Source: a virus. From it: DNA of 43,106 nucleotides. Every line of letters starts with the position of its first letter. Positions within the stretch are counted from its first letter, which is position 1. The stretch lies in the IMG/VR virus record IMGVR_UViG_3300020351_000003, positions 1 to 43,106 of that record; one strand, written 5' to 3'. A program made the translations under genes and the position numbers. Shown piece after piece: positions 8,518-16,679 of this stretch. The notes under the pieces are model-generated. The model saw nothing but the letters and a program-made list of their open reading frames with translations. It was not told where the DNA came from and searched no databases.

Positions 8518-8591
8518 TGCCCTTGGGAGGGATCGAACCTCCACGCACCGATTCTACGACTCAGTTGCTCTGCCATTTGAGCTACAAGGGC
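8518..8591 (-). tRNA. tRNA, probably Thr(CGU)-like, with a 9-nt anticodon loop
   Basis: The minus strand folds as a tRNA: acceptor GCCCTTG (8585-8591) pairs perfectly with CAAGGGC (8519-8525), discriminator A at 8518. The D stem is GCTC/GAGC with an 8-nt loop; the T stem is GGAGG/CCTCC with loop TTCGATC. The anticodon stem ACTGA/TCGGT (one G-U pair) encloses GTCGTAGAA, nine nucleotides instead of seven. Reading U33 then CGU gives Thr, and G1-C72, C2-G71 and A73 agree with Thr identity elements. The loop makes isotype and function uncertain. CCA is not encoded. There is no long variable arm, so Leu, Ser and Tyr are unlikely. Confidence 0.75.
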
Positions 8592-8598
8592 AGATTAA

Positions 8599-8805
8599 CT
8601 AACTCTCTGATCGACCTAGGCCATATTTTTGTTGTATTATTCTACGAGCTTTTTCAGGTAAGTGATTCGGCTTGGGTTCTAACTTATCAGGACACTCAAA
8701 TACTTCGTTAAATAACTTGTCTACTTCTTTTACATACTCTTTTTGTGATAAATTCTTAATAGTTATATCTGAAACTAATCTTTTAAATCTCATAATTTCG
8801 ATCAT
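8599..8805 (-). CDS. Hypothetical small protein (68 aa)
   Basis: Start chosen at the ATG at 8803-8805 with GAGGTGAGG just upstream; an in-frame ATG nine codons earlier lacks such a site. The protein is basic and helical (IMRFKRLVSDITIKNLSQKEYVKEVDKLFNEVF, then ARRIIQQKYGLGRSES). No family is recognised. It directly precedes the tRNA in the transcript. Confidence 0.55.
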   Translation of the reverse strand: MIEIMRFKRLVSDITIKNLSQKEYVKEVDKLFNEVFECPDKLEPKPNHLPEKARRIIQQKYGLGRSES

Positions 8806-8891
8806 AGCCTCACCTCTAAAATTAAGACGCACCTACGTCTGCGTAAGTGTTGGCACTAAACTTCATGGTTATGTATAGAACACTATCAAAG

Positions 8892-9260
8892 CTAGGACGT
8901 AGATACGCCTTTTTTTCGTTGATATCTCTCCCATGAGGACTTTCTTTGTGAAACTCTATAGCATTGGTGGCCGCAGTACTTAGCGCACTTATTAGATTTT
9001 ACTACTTCTTTATGGCAAACAATACATTTAATATTGTATTTTTTAGTAATTTTATGAGTTCGTTTAATCCAAGGCCGTAAACCCTTTTTTTCATAGGGTT
9101 TTGATTCTTTGGTAATCATGTTATCCCAATGTTTTCTTTCAGTCGGAGACAAATACCAATCTTCTTTATTTGTTTCATTGTATAACTCTAGGGCTTTTTC
9201 CTTTGGAATTTCTTCCTTTAATACTCCATCTGGTGAGTAAATTCTAATTCCACTAATCAT
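8892..9260 (-). CDS. Zinc-ribbon-like protein
   Basis: 122 aa. The N-terminus IRIYSPDGVLKEEIPKEKALELYNE is followed by a basic middle and a Cys cluster CIVC...CAKYCGHQC at about residues 79-100. This gives two CxxC/CxxxC-type pairs fit for one zinc ion. Such small zinc proteins in phages usually bind DNA or a polymerase subunit, but no specific family is recognised. It overlaps the nuclease gene by 4 bases. Its N-terminal pattern resembles that of the zinc protein at 26074-26274. Confidence 0.65.
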   Translation of the reverse strand: MISGIRIYSPDGVLKEEIPKEKALELYNETNKEDWYLSPTERKHWDNMITKESKPYEKKGLRPWIKRTHKITKKYNIKCIVCHKEVVKSNKCAKYCGHQCYRVSQRKSSWERYQRKKGVSTS

Positions 9261-10246
9261 AAATGTAACCTCCCACTCATTTGCATATCTTTTGCTTGGC
9301 TACATACTTCTACCACTGAGCAATAACGACATGCTTTGACTTCTCCTGGAACTGTTCGAATCATACCTACATCTCCATCCTGAGATTTTCGTTGTAATGC
9401 TTCGTCCATTGTTGCGAAGTTTTTAGTTGATCTATCTGTCTTAGCTGGATTTTTATAATATTTAAATACTTCATCAGTTGCCCATAATTCTTCATCAGTA
9501 CATTCAGGAAAAATGCTGGAATTTTGGGGCTGATCTAGTAGTGCTTCAACTCGTTGTAATTTGCTACTGATCCAGTTTTCTGTTTCTTGAACACTCCATA
9601 ATGGATAAGATTTATGGGCTGTCCTAAATGGAGGATAGTCCTTTGTTTCTCTAGCTTTAGATGGTGACCAATCCGTAAAAATATAATTAATATTAATAAT
9701 ATCTTCTGTAATTTTATCTGGATTAAGCCATTTATAAATACTGCCTTGTTTAACATATTTATCTCTATCACTATCATAAATATACTTCCAAACCGTAGCA
9801 GATTTATAATCATTTACAGTTCCTGCTAATACTAAATCAAATTGACCAGAAATAATAAATCCATCTATTTCTTTTTCTACTCTTTGTTCTACGTATATTG
9901 GCATATCTCCAGGTTTTACTTCTGTAGGATTTATTTTTACGTTTCTTACAGCACTGTCTCCTGCACCTAATGTTCTTAAAGCTTCTCTTACCGTATCTTC
10001 ATTTTTCCATGCTGCTTCACAAGCAGAATGTATAGCAGATCCCATACGAGCTGCACCCATGTCGGCAATATCTACGGTTTTATTTAGATCTTTATGTTGC
10101 ATAGAGAGCACTAGTTCACGCAAAGGTTTTAATAAACTAGTAGCACTAATAGCATTAGGCCTATCATCATAAGCATATGTATCGTTCAATAAAAATACTG
10201 CTAATGGTAATGTAAGATTATTCTTATTTGTATATTTAAATGCCAT
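9257..10246 (-). CDS. PD-(D/E)XK nuclease, RecB/Cas4-like
   Basis: 329 aa. Motif order fits the RecB-type nuclease core: AIHSACEAAW (His of motif I), then ISGQFDLVLAGTVNDYKSA, where Asp in GQFD and D-Y-K form the metal-binding D...(D/E)XK site. A Q/Y motif region follows (YVKQGSIYKWL). Near the C-terminus CRYCSVVEVC provides three Cys of a possible iron-sulfur or zinc site, as in Cas4/AddB-like exonucleases. It likely processes DNA ends for recombination or degrades host DNA. It lies next to the SF1 helicase gene group, which fits end resection. Confidence 0.82.
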   Translation of the reverse strand: MAFKYTNKNNLTLPLAVFLLNDTYAYDDRPNAISATSLLKPLRELVLSMQHKDLNKTVDIADMGAARMGSAIHSACEAAWKNEDTVREALRTLGAGDSAVRNVKINPTEVKPGDMPIYVEQRVEKEIDGFIISGQFDLVLAGTVNDYKSATVWKYIYDSDRDKYVKQGSIYKWLNPDKITEDIININYIFTDWSPSKARETKDYPPFRTAHKSYPLWSVQETENWISSKLQRVEALLDQPQNSSIFPECTDEELWATDEVFKYYKNPAKTDRSTKNFATMDEALQRKSQDGDVGMIRTVPGEVKACRYCSVVEVCSQAKDMQMSGRLHL

Positions 10247-10249
10247 TAA

Positions 10250-10480
10250 CTATCTCCTCTTAAGTGGAAATGCGGTTGCAAATTTTAGTATTATTTTATC
10301 TATTACTCTAATTTCTGCATCGTAACCACCATCCTCATCATCACCATATTCTTTGATGTGTTGGACTAAATTACTATGTAGCTTCTCTAATGCTTCTTGT
10401 ATAAATAATGATTCTCCTTTTGTGAAAGTTAAGGTTACTTTATTTTTTGAGTTATCAATGCTACCGTATGTCATTGCCAT
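10250..10480 (-). CDS. Hypothetical small protein (76 aa)
   Basis: A short protein with a strand-rich start (KVTLTFTKGESLFIQEALEKL) and an acidic loop DDEDGGYDAE before a helical end. It overlaps the upstream gene by 20 bases and lies 3 bases before the nuclease start. No family is recognised. Confidence 0.55.
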   Translation of the reverse strand: MAMTYGSIDNSKNKVTLTFTKGESLFIQEALEKLHSNLVQHIKEYGDDEDGGYDAEIRVIDKIILKFATAFPLKRR

Positions 10481-10775
10481 TTAGTAGTTTCTCCGTTTTA
10501 AGTTCTTTAAGTTTTTGCTCATAGTCACTTCCTTTAGGTAATGGTACTAACTCAATAAGATTACAGTTAGCATATTCATGTTTATTTACTCCGCCAAATA
10601 GCTTACTATATCTACGATATACGCATTCTTCCTCTGGTACTTTATACCATCTAGGTAGCCATTCAGCTTCAACTTGTTCACTGCCTATACACAAGTATTT
10701 AATATTATCACCTAAATATCTTCCATAATACGGTGGTTCCCAATCGTCTGGAAGCATACTTTTAACGTATCCCAT
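10461..10775 (-). CDS. Hypothetical protein (104 aa)
   Basis: A Trp/Tyr-rich small protein (DDWEPPYYGRYLGDN, EAEWLPRWYKVPEE), probably a compact beta fold. It ends with a charged helix (DYEQKLKELKTEKL). It is located between the helicase and the nuclease. No family is recognised. Confidence 0.55.
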   Translation of the reverse strand: MGYVKSMLPDDWEPPYYGRYLGDNIKYLCIGSEQVEAEWLPRWYKVPEEECVYRRYSKLFGGVNKHEYANCNLIELVPLPKGSDYEQKLKELKTEKLLNGNDIR

Positions 10776-10783
10776 GACTTCTC

Positions 10784-12079
10784 CTAACTATTGATATATA
10801 CATTAGTAGTTGCTCTAGTCAGAGCTACATAAAATAATCGTGCTCGTGTAGCTGGATTCCTACATTTATTTATATTTAATCTATCTATAAAAACAGCTGG
10901 AAATGTGCCTCCTTGAGCTTTATGGGTAGTACCAGCAAACGGTGGTCTTAGATCTGCTAATGAATTTTTTAGTTTATAAAAATTAACCCAATTGTCTTTG
11001 GTTTTATGCTTAATCGCTATATCTTTATACTTTTTAAGGATTGTATCTGCAGCAGATTTGGATACAGGACTGAATACTTTCTTCATATCTGTTTTTGAAT
11101 ACGTATTAAATTCACCTTTTACTGTAACTATGTATCCAGGAATTTCGCACTGTTCTGCTTGTATGTAGTCGCATACATGAACTGTTTCGTTATTTGTCAG
11201 TATAGTTCTGTTCCCTTCCATAACAACACTATTAGCAATTAATCGTTCTCCTTTATAAAAAGGTTCTAGGTTTTCTTCTAGAAAATATGCCGCTTTACGT
11301 ATCATGCTATTGTAATTAATTGCTGAATCATTTGTATATGTACATAAAGGAACATCTACATCTGTTCCTGCTGTATAGTCCATATATTTTTCTACAAACT
11401 TAGTTACAAATTGTTTATGAGGTAATATATGAATTCCTTCTCCTTGCGAATTTAAACAAGTTTCTAATATAGGTTCTGGTGCTTCATTTTCCAAGAACTT
11501 TCGGTATTCTGTAGCTTTACTAAGAATTGGGTTTCCTCCAGCTTGCCTGTGTACTTGTTTTAATGGGAATGTAGTTAAAGATCCATCAAATATGCTACAC
11601 CTATCAACTGGTGGTGGTAATTGAAACGGATCTCCAACAAACAGCATTTTTAGATTTCTATGCTGTACTATATCTACAATTGCTTCTAAAAATTTGTTAC
11701 CAATCATGGACGCCTCATCTATTATAACAATAGATTCAAATGGTATTTCACATATGCCTACTTTTGTAAGATCTTCTCGGCCAGATTTTCCTACGCTAGG
11801 GCGTAATTTAAATAGTCCATGTCCCGTATATACAGTTTCTCCTACTACCTGTTCTAATACATGTGCAGCCCTATGAGTTGTTGCACATAATGAAATTTTA
11901 ATTAAAGGATCTATACCTCTTAATCTTTCGATAACTTCACCAATTACTGTAGTTTTGCCAGTACCTGCCGCTCCTGTTAATACATTAATGATAGGTGACT
12001 TATTTACTGACTTACTTGTGAATGAACTACATATGTTATCAATTGCTGTTATTTGATCCTGGGTAAATTGAAAAGACAC
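10784..12079 (-). CDS. SF1B DNA helicase, RecD2/Dda-like
   Basis: 431 aa. Walker A is NVLTGAAGTGKTTVIGEV near residue 37; motif Ia is SLCATTHRAAHVL. Walker B is SIVIIDEASMI; motif III is MLFVGDPFQLPPP. Motif V is GTTHKAQGGTFPAVFID and motif VI is LFYVALTRATTNVYI. The full set identifies a 5'-3' SF1B helicase of the Dda/RecD type with no long N-terminal extension. It probably works at the replication fork or in recombination with the neighbouring nuclease. The start codon is GTG with AAGGAG 7 bases upstream. Confidence 0.9.
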   Translation of the reverse strand: MSFQFTQDQITAIDNICSSFTSKSVNKSPIINVLTGAAGTGKTTVIGEVIERLRGIDPLIKISLCATTHRAAHVLEQVVGETVYTGHGLFKLRPSVGKSGREDLTKVGICEIPFESIVIIDEASMIGNKFLEAIVDIVQHRNLKMLFVGDPFQLPPPVDRCSIFDGSLTTFPLKQVHRQAGGNPILSKATEYRKFLENEAPEPILETCLNSQGEGIHILPHKQFVTKFVEKYMDYTAGTDVDVPLCTYTNDSAINYNSMIRKAAYFLEENLEPFYKGERLIANSVVMEGNRTILTNNETVHVCDYIQAEQCEIPGYIVTVKGEFNTYSKTDMKKVFSPVSKSAADTILKKYKDIAIKHKTKDNWVNFYKLKNSLADLRPPFAGTTHKAQGGTFPAVFIDRLNINKCRNPATRARLFYVALTRATTNVYINS

Positions 12080-12091
12080 TTCTAATCTCCT

Positions 12092-12250
12092 TTATATAGA
12101 GTTCTTAATCTCAATAAGATGTATTGAAATCATTCCTACATGTTCTTTAATATCGTTTAGTTCGTCATTAAGTTCACTTAACTGTATTTCGAGTGCTGTA
12201 GTTAGCTGGGTAATAGCTGCAATTAACTGTTCGGCATCACTTTGGTGCAT
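12092..12250 (-). CDS. Small coiled-coil protein (52 aa)
   Basis: ATG at 12248-12250 lies inside the 3' end of the polymerase gene, with GAGGAG 8 bases upstream. The stop at 12092-12094 is just before the helicase ribosome binding site. The product is one continuous amphipathic helix: heptad-spaced Leu and Ile in LIAAITQLTTALEIQLSELN, then NDIKEHVGMISIHLIEIKNS. No family is recognised. The overlap, site and spacing all support a real gene; a polymerase or helicase accessory peptide is possible. Confidence 0.6.
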   Translation of the reverse strand: MHQSDAEQLIAAITQLTTALEIQLSELNDELNDIKEHVGMISIHLIEIKNSI

Positions 12251-14676
12251 GTTTCTATCTCCTCTATAGTTGCATTGTTATTTAGTGGAACTAAGGTATC
12301 CCAAGACTTTCCTATTTCTAGCGAAGCTTCCATAGGAACGTCTTTAGATCTAATAATTTCATCATTATTCCATTCCATTTCTTCAATTAGTACATCATTT
12401 AAAAATTTTATATATTTTGGTTCTTTTTGTACTAAAAAGTACCCTGCATCATGAATCATATTACACGGTAAAATATTCATACCGTAACCAGCTTGCTCTA
12501 TTCGTGTATTAGTCGCATTCATAGCTCTGTTAAGTAGCATTCCCCAAGATTGGGTTATTGCATTGTTAGCACTACGAGCTTCTTTATCTGCTTCATATGG
12601 AGTTCTGGAATTTCCTAGAATGCACTGAGATATAATTGGAGTTCTTAATTTTAATCCAAATGCACATTCTACGTATCCGTGCTTCTCCATAAATTTTTTA
12701 TTTTTTAAATTAAATTCATCAGATACTTTATAAAGGTCATGAAATGCTTTTTCTATTTCTTGAGCTTTCTCTTTGGAAAACCCGCATCTTTTATGAAGAG
12801 TATGCCAAGTACCCATATATTGCAGAGCGAATGTGGGAGCTTTAGAATCGAACCTTAGTTCTGGATACTTCTTTTTAATAGAGTTAATGCTATAAATATT
12901 ATTTGGATCTATGTCGGGCATTTGATCTGTAAAATATTTATACGCTCTCATAGAATGACCATCTAAACCTTCGGTGTAGACTTTAATCCTATTAGGATCT
13001 CCACTTAAGATAGAGCCTATTTTTTCTTCTAGTGCATCAAAATCAGCCCCTGCAAAGAGCCATCCTGGAGGAGCAACAATACAACTTTTTATTAACTTAC
13101 CCATGGCGCCATGAGCGGGAAGATTAGTTAGATTAGGCGAGTTACTAGCTAATCTCCCTGATTGTGTACCTCCTAATTTAAGATTGCCATGTAGGAAATC
13201 TTTTTCTTTCATAAATGCTTTAATAAATGTTCCATTAATTTTTGTTACTTCAGCCAACTTTTTTATAGATTCTAAAAGATCTAAAATACTACTATCGGTC
13301 GTATGATTAGTTAAGTCCGTAAGTATGTCCCCTCCTGTTGTTGGGGCACCTCCTTTAGTTTTATCTAATATTGGTAATTTTAAATAGTCAAATAATAAAC
13401 TACCTAGTTGACTATGACTACTTGGATTGAATTGTATGTCTGTGAAGTCATCAAAAGGTTTAATTAATTTTTTTAATTGGGAATTGGCTAATTCCCATGC
13501 TCGTGTTTGAAGTTCTTTATTAAATTTTTTTATATATTTATTTTCTTGTATTTGTTCTTGTAGTACTTTCGCTTTAGCCTGTAAAATATTATGTACTTCA
13601 TCTACACGATCTGAATCCATTGGTAATCCAACTAACATCATCTTTAGTAAAGTATATAAACTGGGTTTAAATATTTCTCTATATGGTCTAGAGTGTCGTT
13701 CTTTTTTATATTTTTCATAAACGTAGAACGTAGCCAAAGCATCTATTAAATTGTATTGTAAAATTTCTTGTTTTGTATGTTTAGCAACATCTGTAACGTC
13801 TAGAGAATATTTTCCTACATACTCTAAAGCTATATCTTTTAATCCAAGAGATACAGGAGTAGTAGCATTTTTAGCTAAGTACGCCATTACCATGGTGTCA
13901 TCAAAGTCTTTAAAGTACTGTAGTCCTTCCAGCATTCCTGCATAATCTGTTGCATTCTTCATCCATAAATTTCGTATAAGAATTTTGGCGTCAAACAATC
14001 CGTTATGGAATATCATACGGCCTGGATAAGTTTCTATAAATTTTTTCAGGTACCATGTTCCGTTAATAGATAGATCAATTGCTACTCCATCATGTTTAGT
14101 CCAAGCGAACGCAATAGATATAAGTTCAGTATCTAGTTCTAAGCCCGTAGTCTCTATGTCTACTGTTAGTAATGAATGTTGATATAAACTATCTAAAATT
14201 TCTCTGTCTTCTCCATAAGTAAATCCATATTCAGCTGAGTTAATCAAAACACTATTAGATGTTCCTGCAATGGCCTTAAGTCCTAAAGCTATTAATTGAG
14301 CATTTTCTGGTTGTTTAAATAAAGATTTATAATTTGGAACATATACGCAATCATAGTTGACGTATTTAGAAATAGCCCCTTTGAGAGTTGTGCCGTAATG
14401 CTCAGATATCTTGCTAGTTCGAGTAATAAATTTAAAATAACTACTGTCGGCAACAATTAACTTTGTGACGGTATCTGGTATTTTACTTCTTAATTTTATT
14501 AAATAGGCTTTAGCAGTTTTAGCGATTATTTTATTTGGAGTATTGTATAAGAGAGGAAGTACTAATACAGAACCTGGTAATATTCCTTCTTTTTTTAGAG
14601 GATCTAAGTAATAACTGCGAATGTCTTTAGTTTCTAATGCTGATTCTTTAATAAGTATTACTGTAGTGGTCGACAT
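12223..14676 (-). CDS. Family A DNA polymerase with 3'-5' exonuclease domain
   Basis: 817 aa from the ATG at 14674-14676 (GGGGAAA 5 bases upstream); a TTG five codons earlier is less likely. The proofreading domain starts with TVDIETTGLELDTELISIAFAW (Exo I, near residue 175). The polymerase domain has motif A GADFDALEEKIGS, a motif B segment RFDSKAPTFALQYMGT, and motif C IHDAGYF. In motif C the second acidic residue of the usual HDE is Ala, a variation seen in some phage enzymes. No 5'-nuclease domain is present. This is the replicative polymerase of the phage. It overlaps the upstream gene by 29 bases. Confidence 0.92.
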   Translation of the reverse strand: MSTTTVILIKESALETKDIRSYYLDPLKKEGILPGSVLVLPLLYNTPNKIIAKTAKAYLIKLRSKIPDTVTKLIVADSSYFKFITRTSKISEHYGTTLKGAISKYVNYDCVYVPNYKSLFKQPENAQLIALGLKAIAGTSNSVLINSAEYGFTYGEDREILDSLYQHSLLTVDIETTGLELDTELISIAFAWTKHDGVAIDLSINGTWYLKKFIETYPGRMIFHNGLFDAKILIRNLWMKNATDYAGMLEGLQYFKDFDDTMVMAYLAKNATTPVSLGLKDIALEYVGKYSLDVTDVAKHTKQEILQYNLIDALATFYVYEKYKKERHSRPYREIFKPSLYTLLKMMLVGLPMDSDRVDEVHNILQAKAKVLQEQIQENKYIKKFNKELQTRAWELANSQLKKLIKPFDDFTDIQFNPSSHSQLGSLLFDYLKLPILDKTKGGAPTTGGDILTDLTNHTTDSSILDLLESIKKLAEVTKINGTFIKAFMKEKDFLHGNLKLGGTQSGRLASNSPNLTNLPAHGAMGKLIKSCIVAPPGWLFAGADFDALEEKIGSILSGDPNRIKVYTEGLDGHSMRAYKYFTDQMPDIDPNNIYSINSIKKKYPELRFDSKAPTFALQYMGTWHTLHKRCGFSKEKAQEIEKAFHDLYKVSDEFNLKNKKFMEKHGYVECAFGLKLRTPIISQCILGNSRTPYEADKEARSANNAITQSWGMLLNRAMNATNTRIEQAGYGMNILPCNMIHDAGYFLVQKEPKYIKFLNDVLIEEMEWNNDEIIRSKDVPMEASLEIGKSWDTLVPLNNNATIEEIETCTKVMPNS

Positions 14677-15769
14677 AAATAGTTTCCCCAATTGGTGCGG
14701 GTTGATGATTAGAATTACATATCCATAAAATTGGGTAATTTACTGGATTTAGATCATCTTCACCAAATAGATCCGTAAAATAGATTAAAGCTTGTGTTGG
14801 ATGCTCTTCGACATAATCTAATACAGGTTGAAAACTTGTTCCTCCCCCTCCAGCAAATTCTAATTCCATAATATCTGTATTTTGGTCTACGTTATGTATT
14901 TGATGAATCTGTGAGTCACAATCAATAATTGTCATCTGTTCAGGATTAAATACTTGTTGTATTCCTTTAATCTCACTGAGCATTTCTTGAAGTTCGTTAT
15001 CTTCAATGCTACCACTGGTATCAATAGCAAATGTTAGATGTCCTAAACCATTACTGTGTAAACTAGGCATATAGTCTGTACTGTATCTGCGATTTCGTCT
15101 TTGCCAGGAATACTCTTCTTTAATGCGTCTATCTAAAAATTTTTGTAATAGTACTTGCCAAGGTAGTTTAGGATTTATTAATTCATCTACGATCCTCAGT
15201 ATTTCATCTGGAATTTCGTCCCTACTTCGTCCTGCCATTTGTGATTGAGTACGGGCTTTAACAATAATATTGGTAACGTCAGAATGTCTGCTAAGGCACT
15301 CCTTTTCGTCTCCATCGTCTTCCCGTAGATCTAACATTAGTTCTCCTGGATCAAATTCCTTTTCTTCCTTAATAAGATCATCGTAAACTTTTTCTGTAGT
15401 CCATTCTTCATCATATTTTTTGTTTAGTAATCCTCCAGTAGGTATGTCAAATCCTGCTTTTGTAAGCATGTGATTAATAATATAGTCACCTGCACAATTC
15501 CAAATCAAAGGGTCTTTATTTCCTCTTCTAGCTAAATGCTGAAAAGCTACATGCCAACATTCATGAGCTACTAAGCCAGCAAATTGTACAGTAGTCTGTT
15601 TTTCAATAAATTCTGGATTATAACGAATAGTAGTTCCACTAACGTCAGCTGTTTTACATTGATCTGTAATTACGTGCTTCATGCTTAAAGCAATTGTAGA
15701 TATGAATGCTGACCTAGTCATTAACTCTATTTTCGCTTTAAGTAACTTACCTTCTAAATCTGTAGACAT
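14648..15769 (-). CDS. Metallopeptidase-like plus VWA-domain protein (DUF2201 type)
   Basis: 373 aa. The N-terminal half carries VAHECWHVAFQH, an HExxH zinc site, in the setting typical of DUF2201 putative metallopeptidases. The C-terminal half is a von Willebrand A fold with the MIDAS motif DTSGS (TFAIDTSGSIEDN) and later GGGGTSFQP and YFTDLFGE supplying the Thr and Asp ligands. Such proteins occur with MoxR-type AAA ATPases, where the pair acts as a remodelling chaperone. A MoxR-like ATPase is two genes upstream here. The substrate in this phage is unknown. Its start shares one base with the end of the ligase gene. Confidence 0.82.
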   Translation of the reverse strand: MSTDLEGKLLKAKIELMTRSAFISTIALSMKHVITDQCKTADVSGTTIRYNPEFIEKQTTVQFAGLVAHECWHVAFQHLARRGNKDPLIWNCAGDYIINHMLTKAGFDIPTGGLLNKKYDEEWTTEKVYDDLIKEEKEFDPGELMLDLREDDGDEKECLSRHSDVTNIIVKARTQSQMAGRSRDEIPDEILRIVDELINPKLPWQVLLQKFLDRRIKEEYSWQRRNRRYSTDYMPSLHSNGLGHLTFAIDTSGSIEDNELQEMLSEIKGIQQVFNPEQMTIIDCDSQIHQIHNVDQNTDIMELEFAGGGGTSFQPVLDYVEEHPTQALIYFTDLFGEDDLNPVNYPILWICNSNHQPAPIGETIYVDHYSNTY

Positions 15770-16668
15770 TACATGTCCTCCGGGATTCTCATTCCTATGT
15801 ATACTGGATGTCTTGGAGCTTCCTTAACACCAATATCAAAGTATTTGTACTTAACAGTTTGGCCTATTAAATCTTCTTTATGTTCCCACAATTGATTTCT
15901 TACGTTATCACTAAAACCTGTTCCAATGTTGAATTGAACTCCGCTATATACATCCTTGACTACAAGTGCTCCTAGAGTACCTTTAGGACTTTTATTAGCT
16001 TTATGAGATGAACGTTGACCTCTTCCTAATTCGTTAACCTTCTTCTCATTATTATTTTTCATTTGTTCTTCCATAGCAAGGATCCTTGCTTCTGAATCAT
16101 TAAATCGTTTTACTTTAATTAAGCCACCTTCTTTAGCTGTAGATCTGCCGTGCTTATACAAAGCACTTGGATCTCTTAGGATTACTCCTTCATACCCAAC
16201 TGATAAACAATCCGTTTCATAATCCTGTAACTGTCCCATGTTCGTAACAGTTTCATAACTGAGTATATTAGTAAATCCTGTTTGTTGTGGGCATAATTGA
16301 TGAACTATGTCCATACGATCTGCATAAGGCATAGTCGGGTAGAGAAATGTATCAAATACCCAAAATGTAAACTTAAACTCTTTGTTTTCGCTCATAACTT
16401 TACTACAGGTGTTGCGGTAAACATCACCATCTGTAGGAGCACCTACAATTAATTCTCCATCTAAACCAGTCAATTCTTTTCGTCCTAGTAACGATTGAAC
16501 GTGCTTGTTACGAATTGGTTTCAATGATCTAGATAAAGCCACTCCATCTTGTATCATACAACGAATACCATCTAATTTTGGTGATGCATGTAGCTTTCCA
16601 AATTTTTTAAATAGTTCTCTAAGCTGATCGTCTGTAGCTTTTCCTGCTAACATTGGTTTTAAATTCAT
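15769..16668 (-). CDS. ATP-dependent DNA ligase
   Basis: 299 aa. The nucleotidyltransferase motif I is ASPKLDGIRC with the adenylated Lys. LDGELIVGAP is motif III, EGVILRDP is motif IV and GGLIKVKRF is motif V. A C-terminal OB-fold-like region (SGVQFNIGTGFSDNVR...) completes the compact two-domain architecture of small phage ligases. It seals nicks in lagging-strand synthesis and repair. It lies between the VWA-type gene and the MoxR-type ATPase. Confidence 0.9.
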   Translation of the reverse strand: MNLKPMLAGKATDDQLRELFKKFGKLHASPKLDGIRCMIQDGVALSRSLKPIRNKHVQSLLGRKELTGLDGELIVGAPTDGDVYRNTCSKVMSENKEFKFTFWVFDTFLYPTMPYADRMDIVHQLCPQQTGFTNILSYETVTNMGQLQDYETDCLSVGYEGVILRDPSALYKHGRSTAKEGGLIKVKRFNDSEARILAMEEQMKNNNEKKVNELGRGQRSSHKANKSPKGTLGALVVKDVYSGVQFNIGTGFSDNVRNQLWEHKEDLIGQTVKYKYFDIGVKEAPRHPVYIGMRIPEDM

Positions 16669-16679
16669 GTTGCCTCCTT

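Noticed and set aside
8498-8548. N-terminal extension of the 8036-8497 gene
   Set aside because: It would translate the 3' part of the tRNA gene; a proper ribosome binding site marks the later ATG.
8518-8591. tRNA gene as a phage integration site
   Set aside because: No integrase in the window and no nearby partial tRNA duplicate or att-like repeat.
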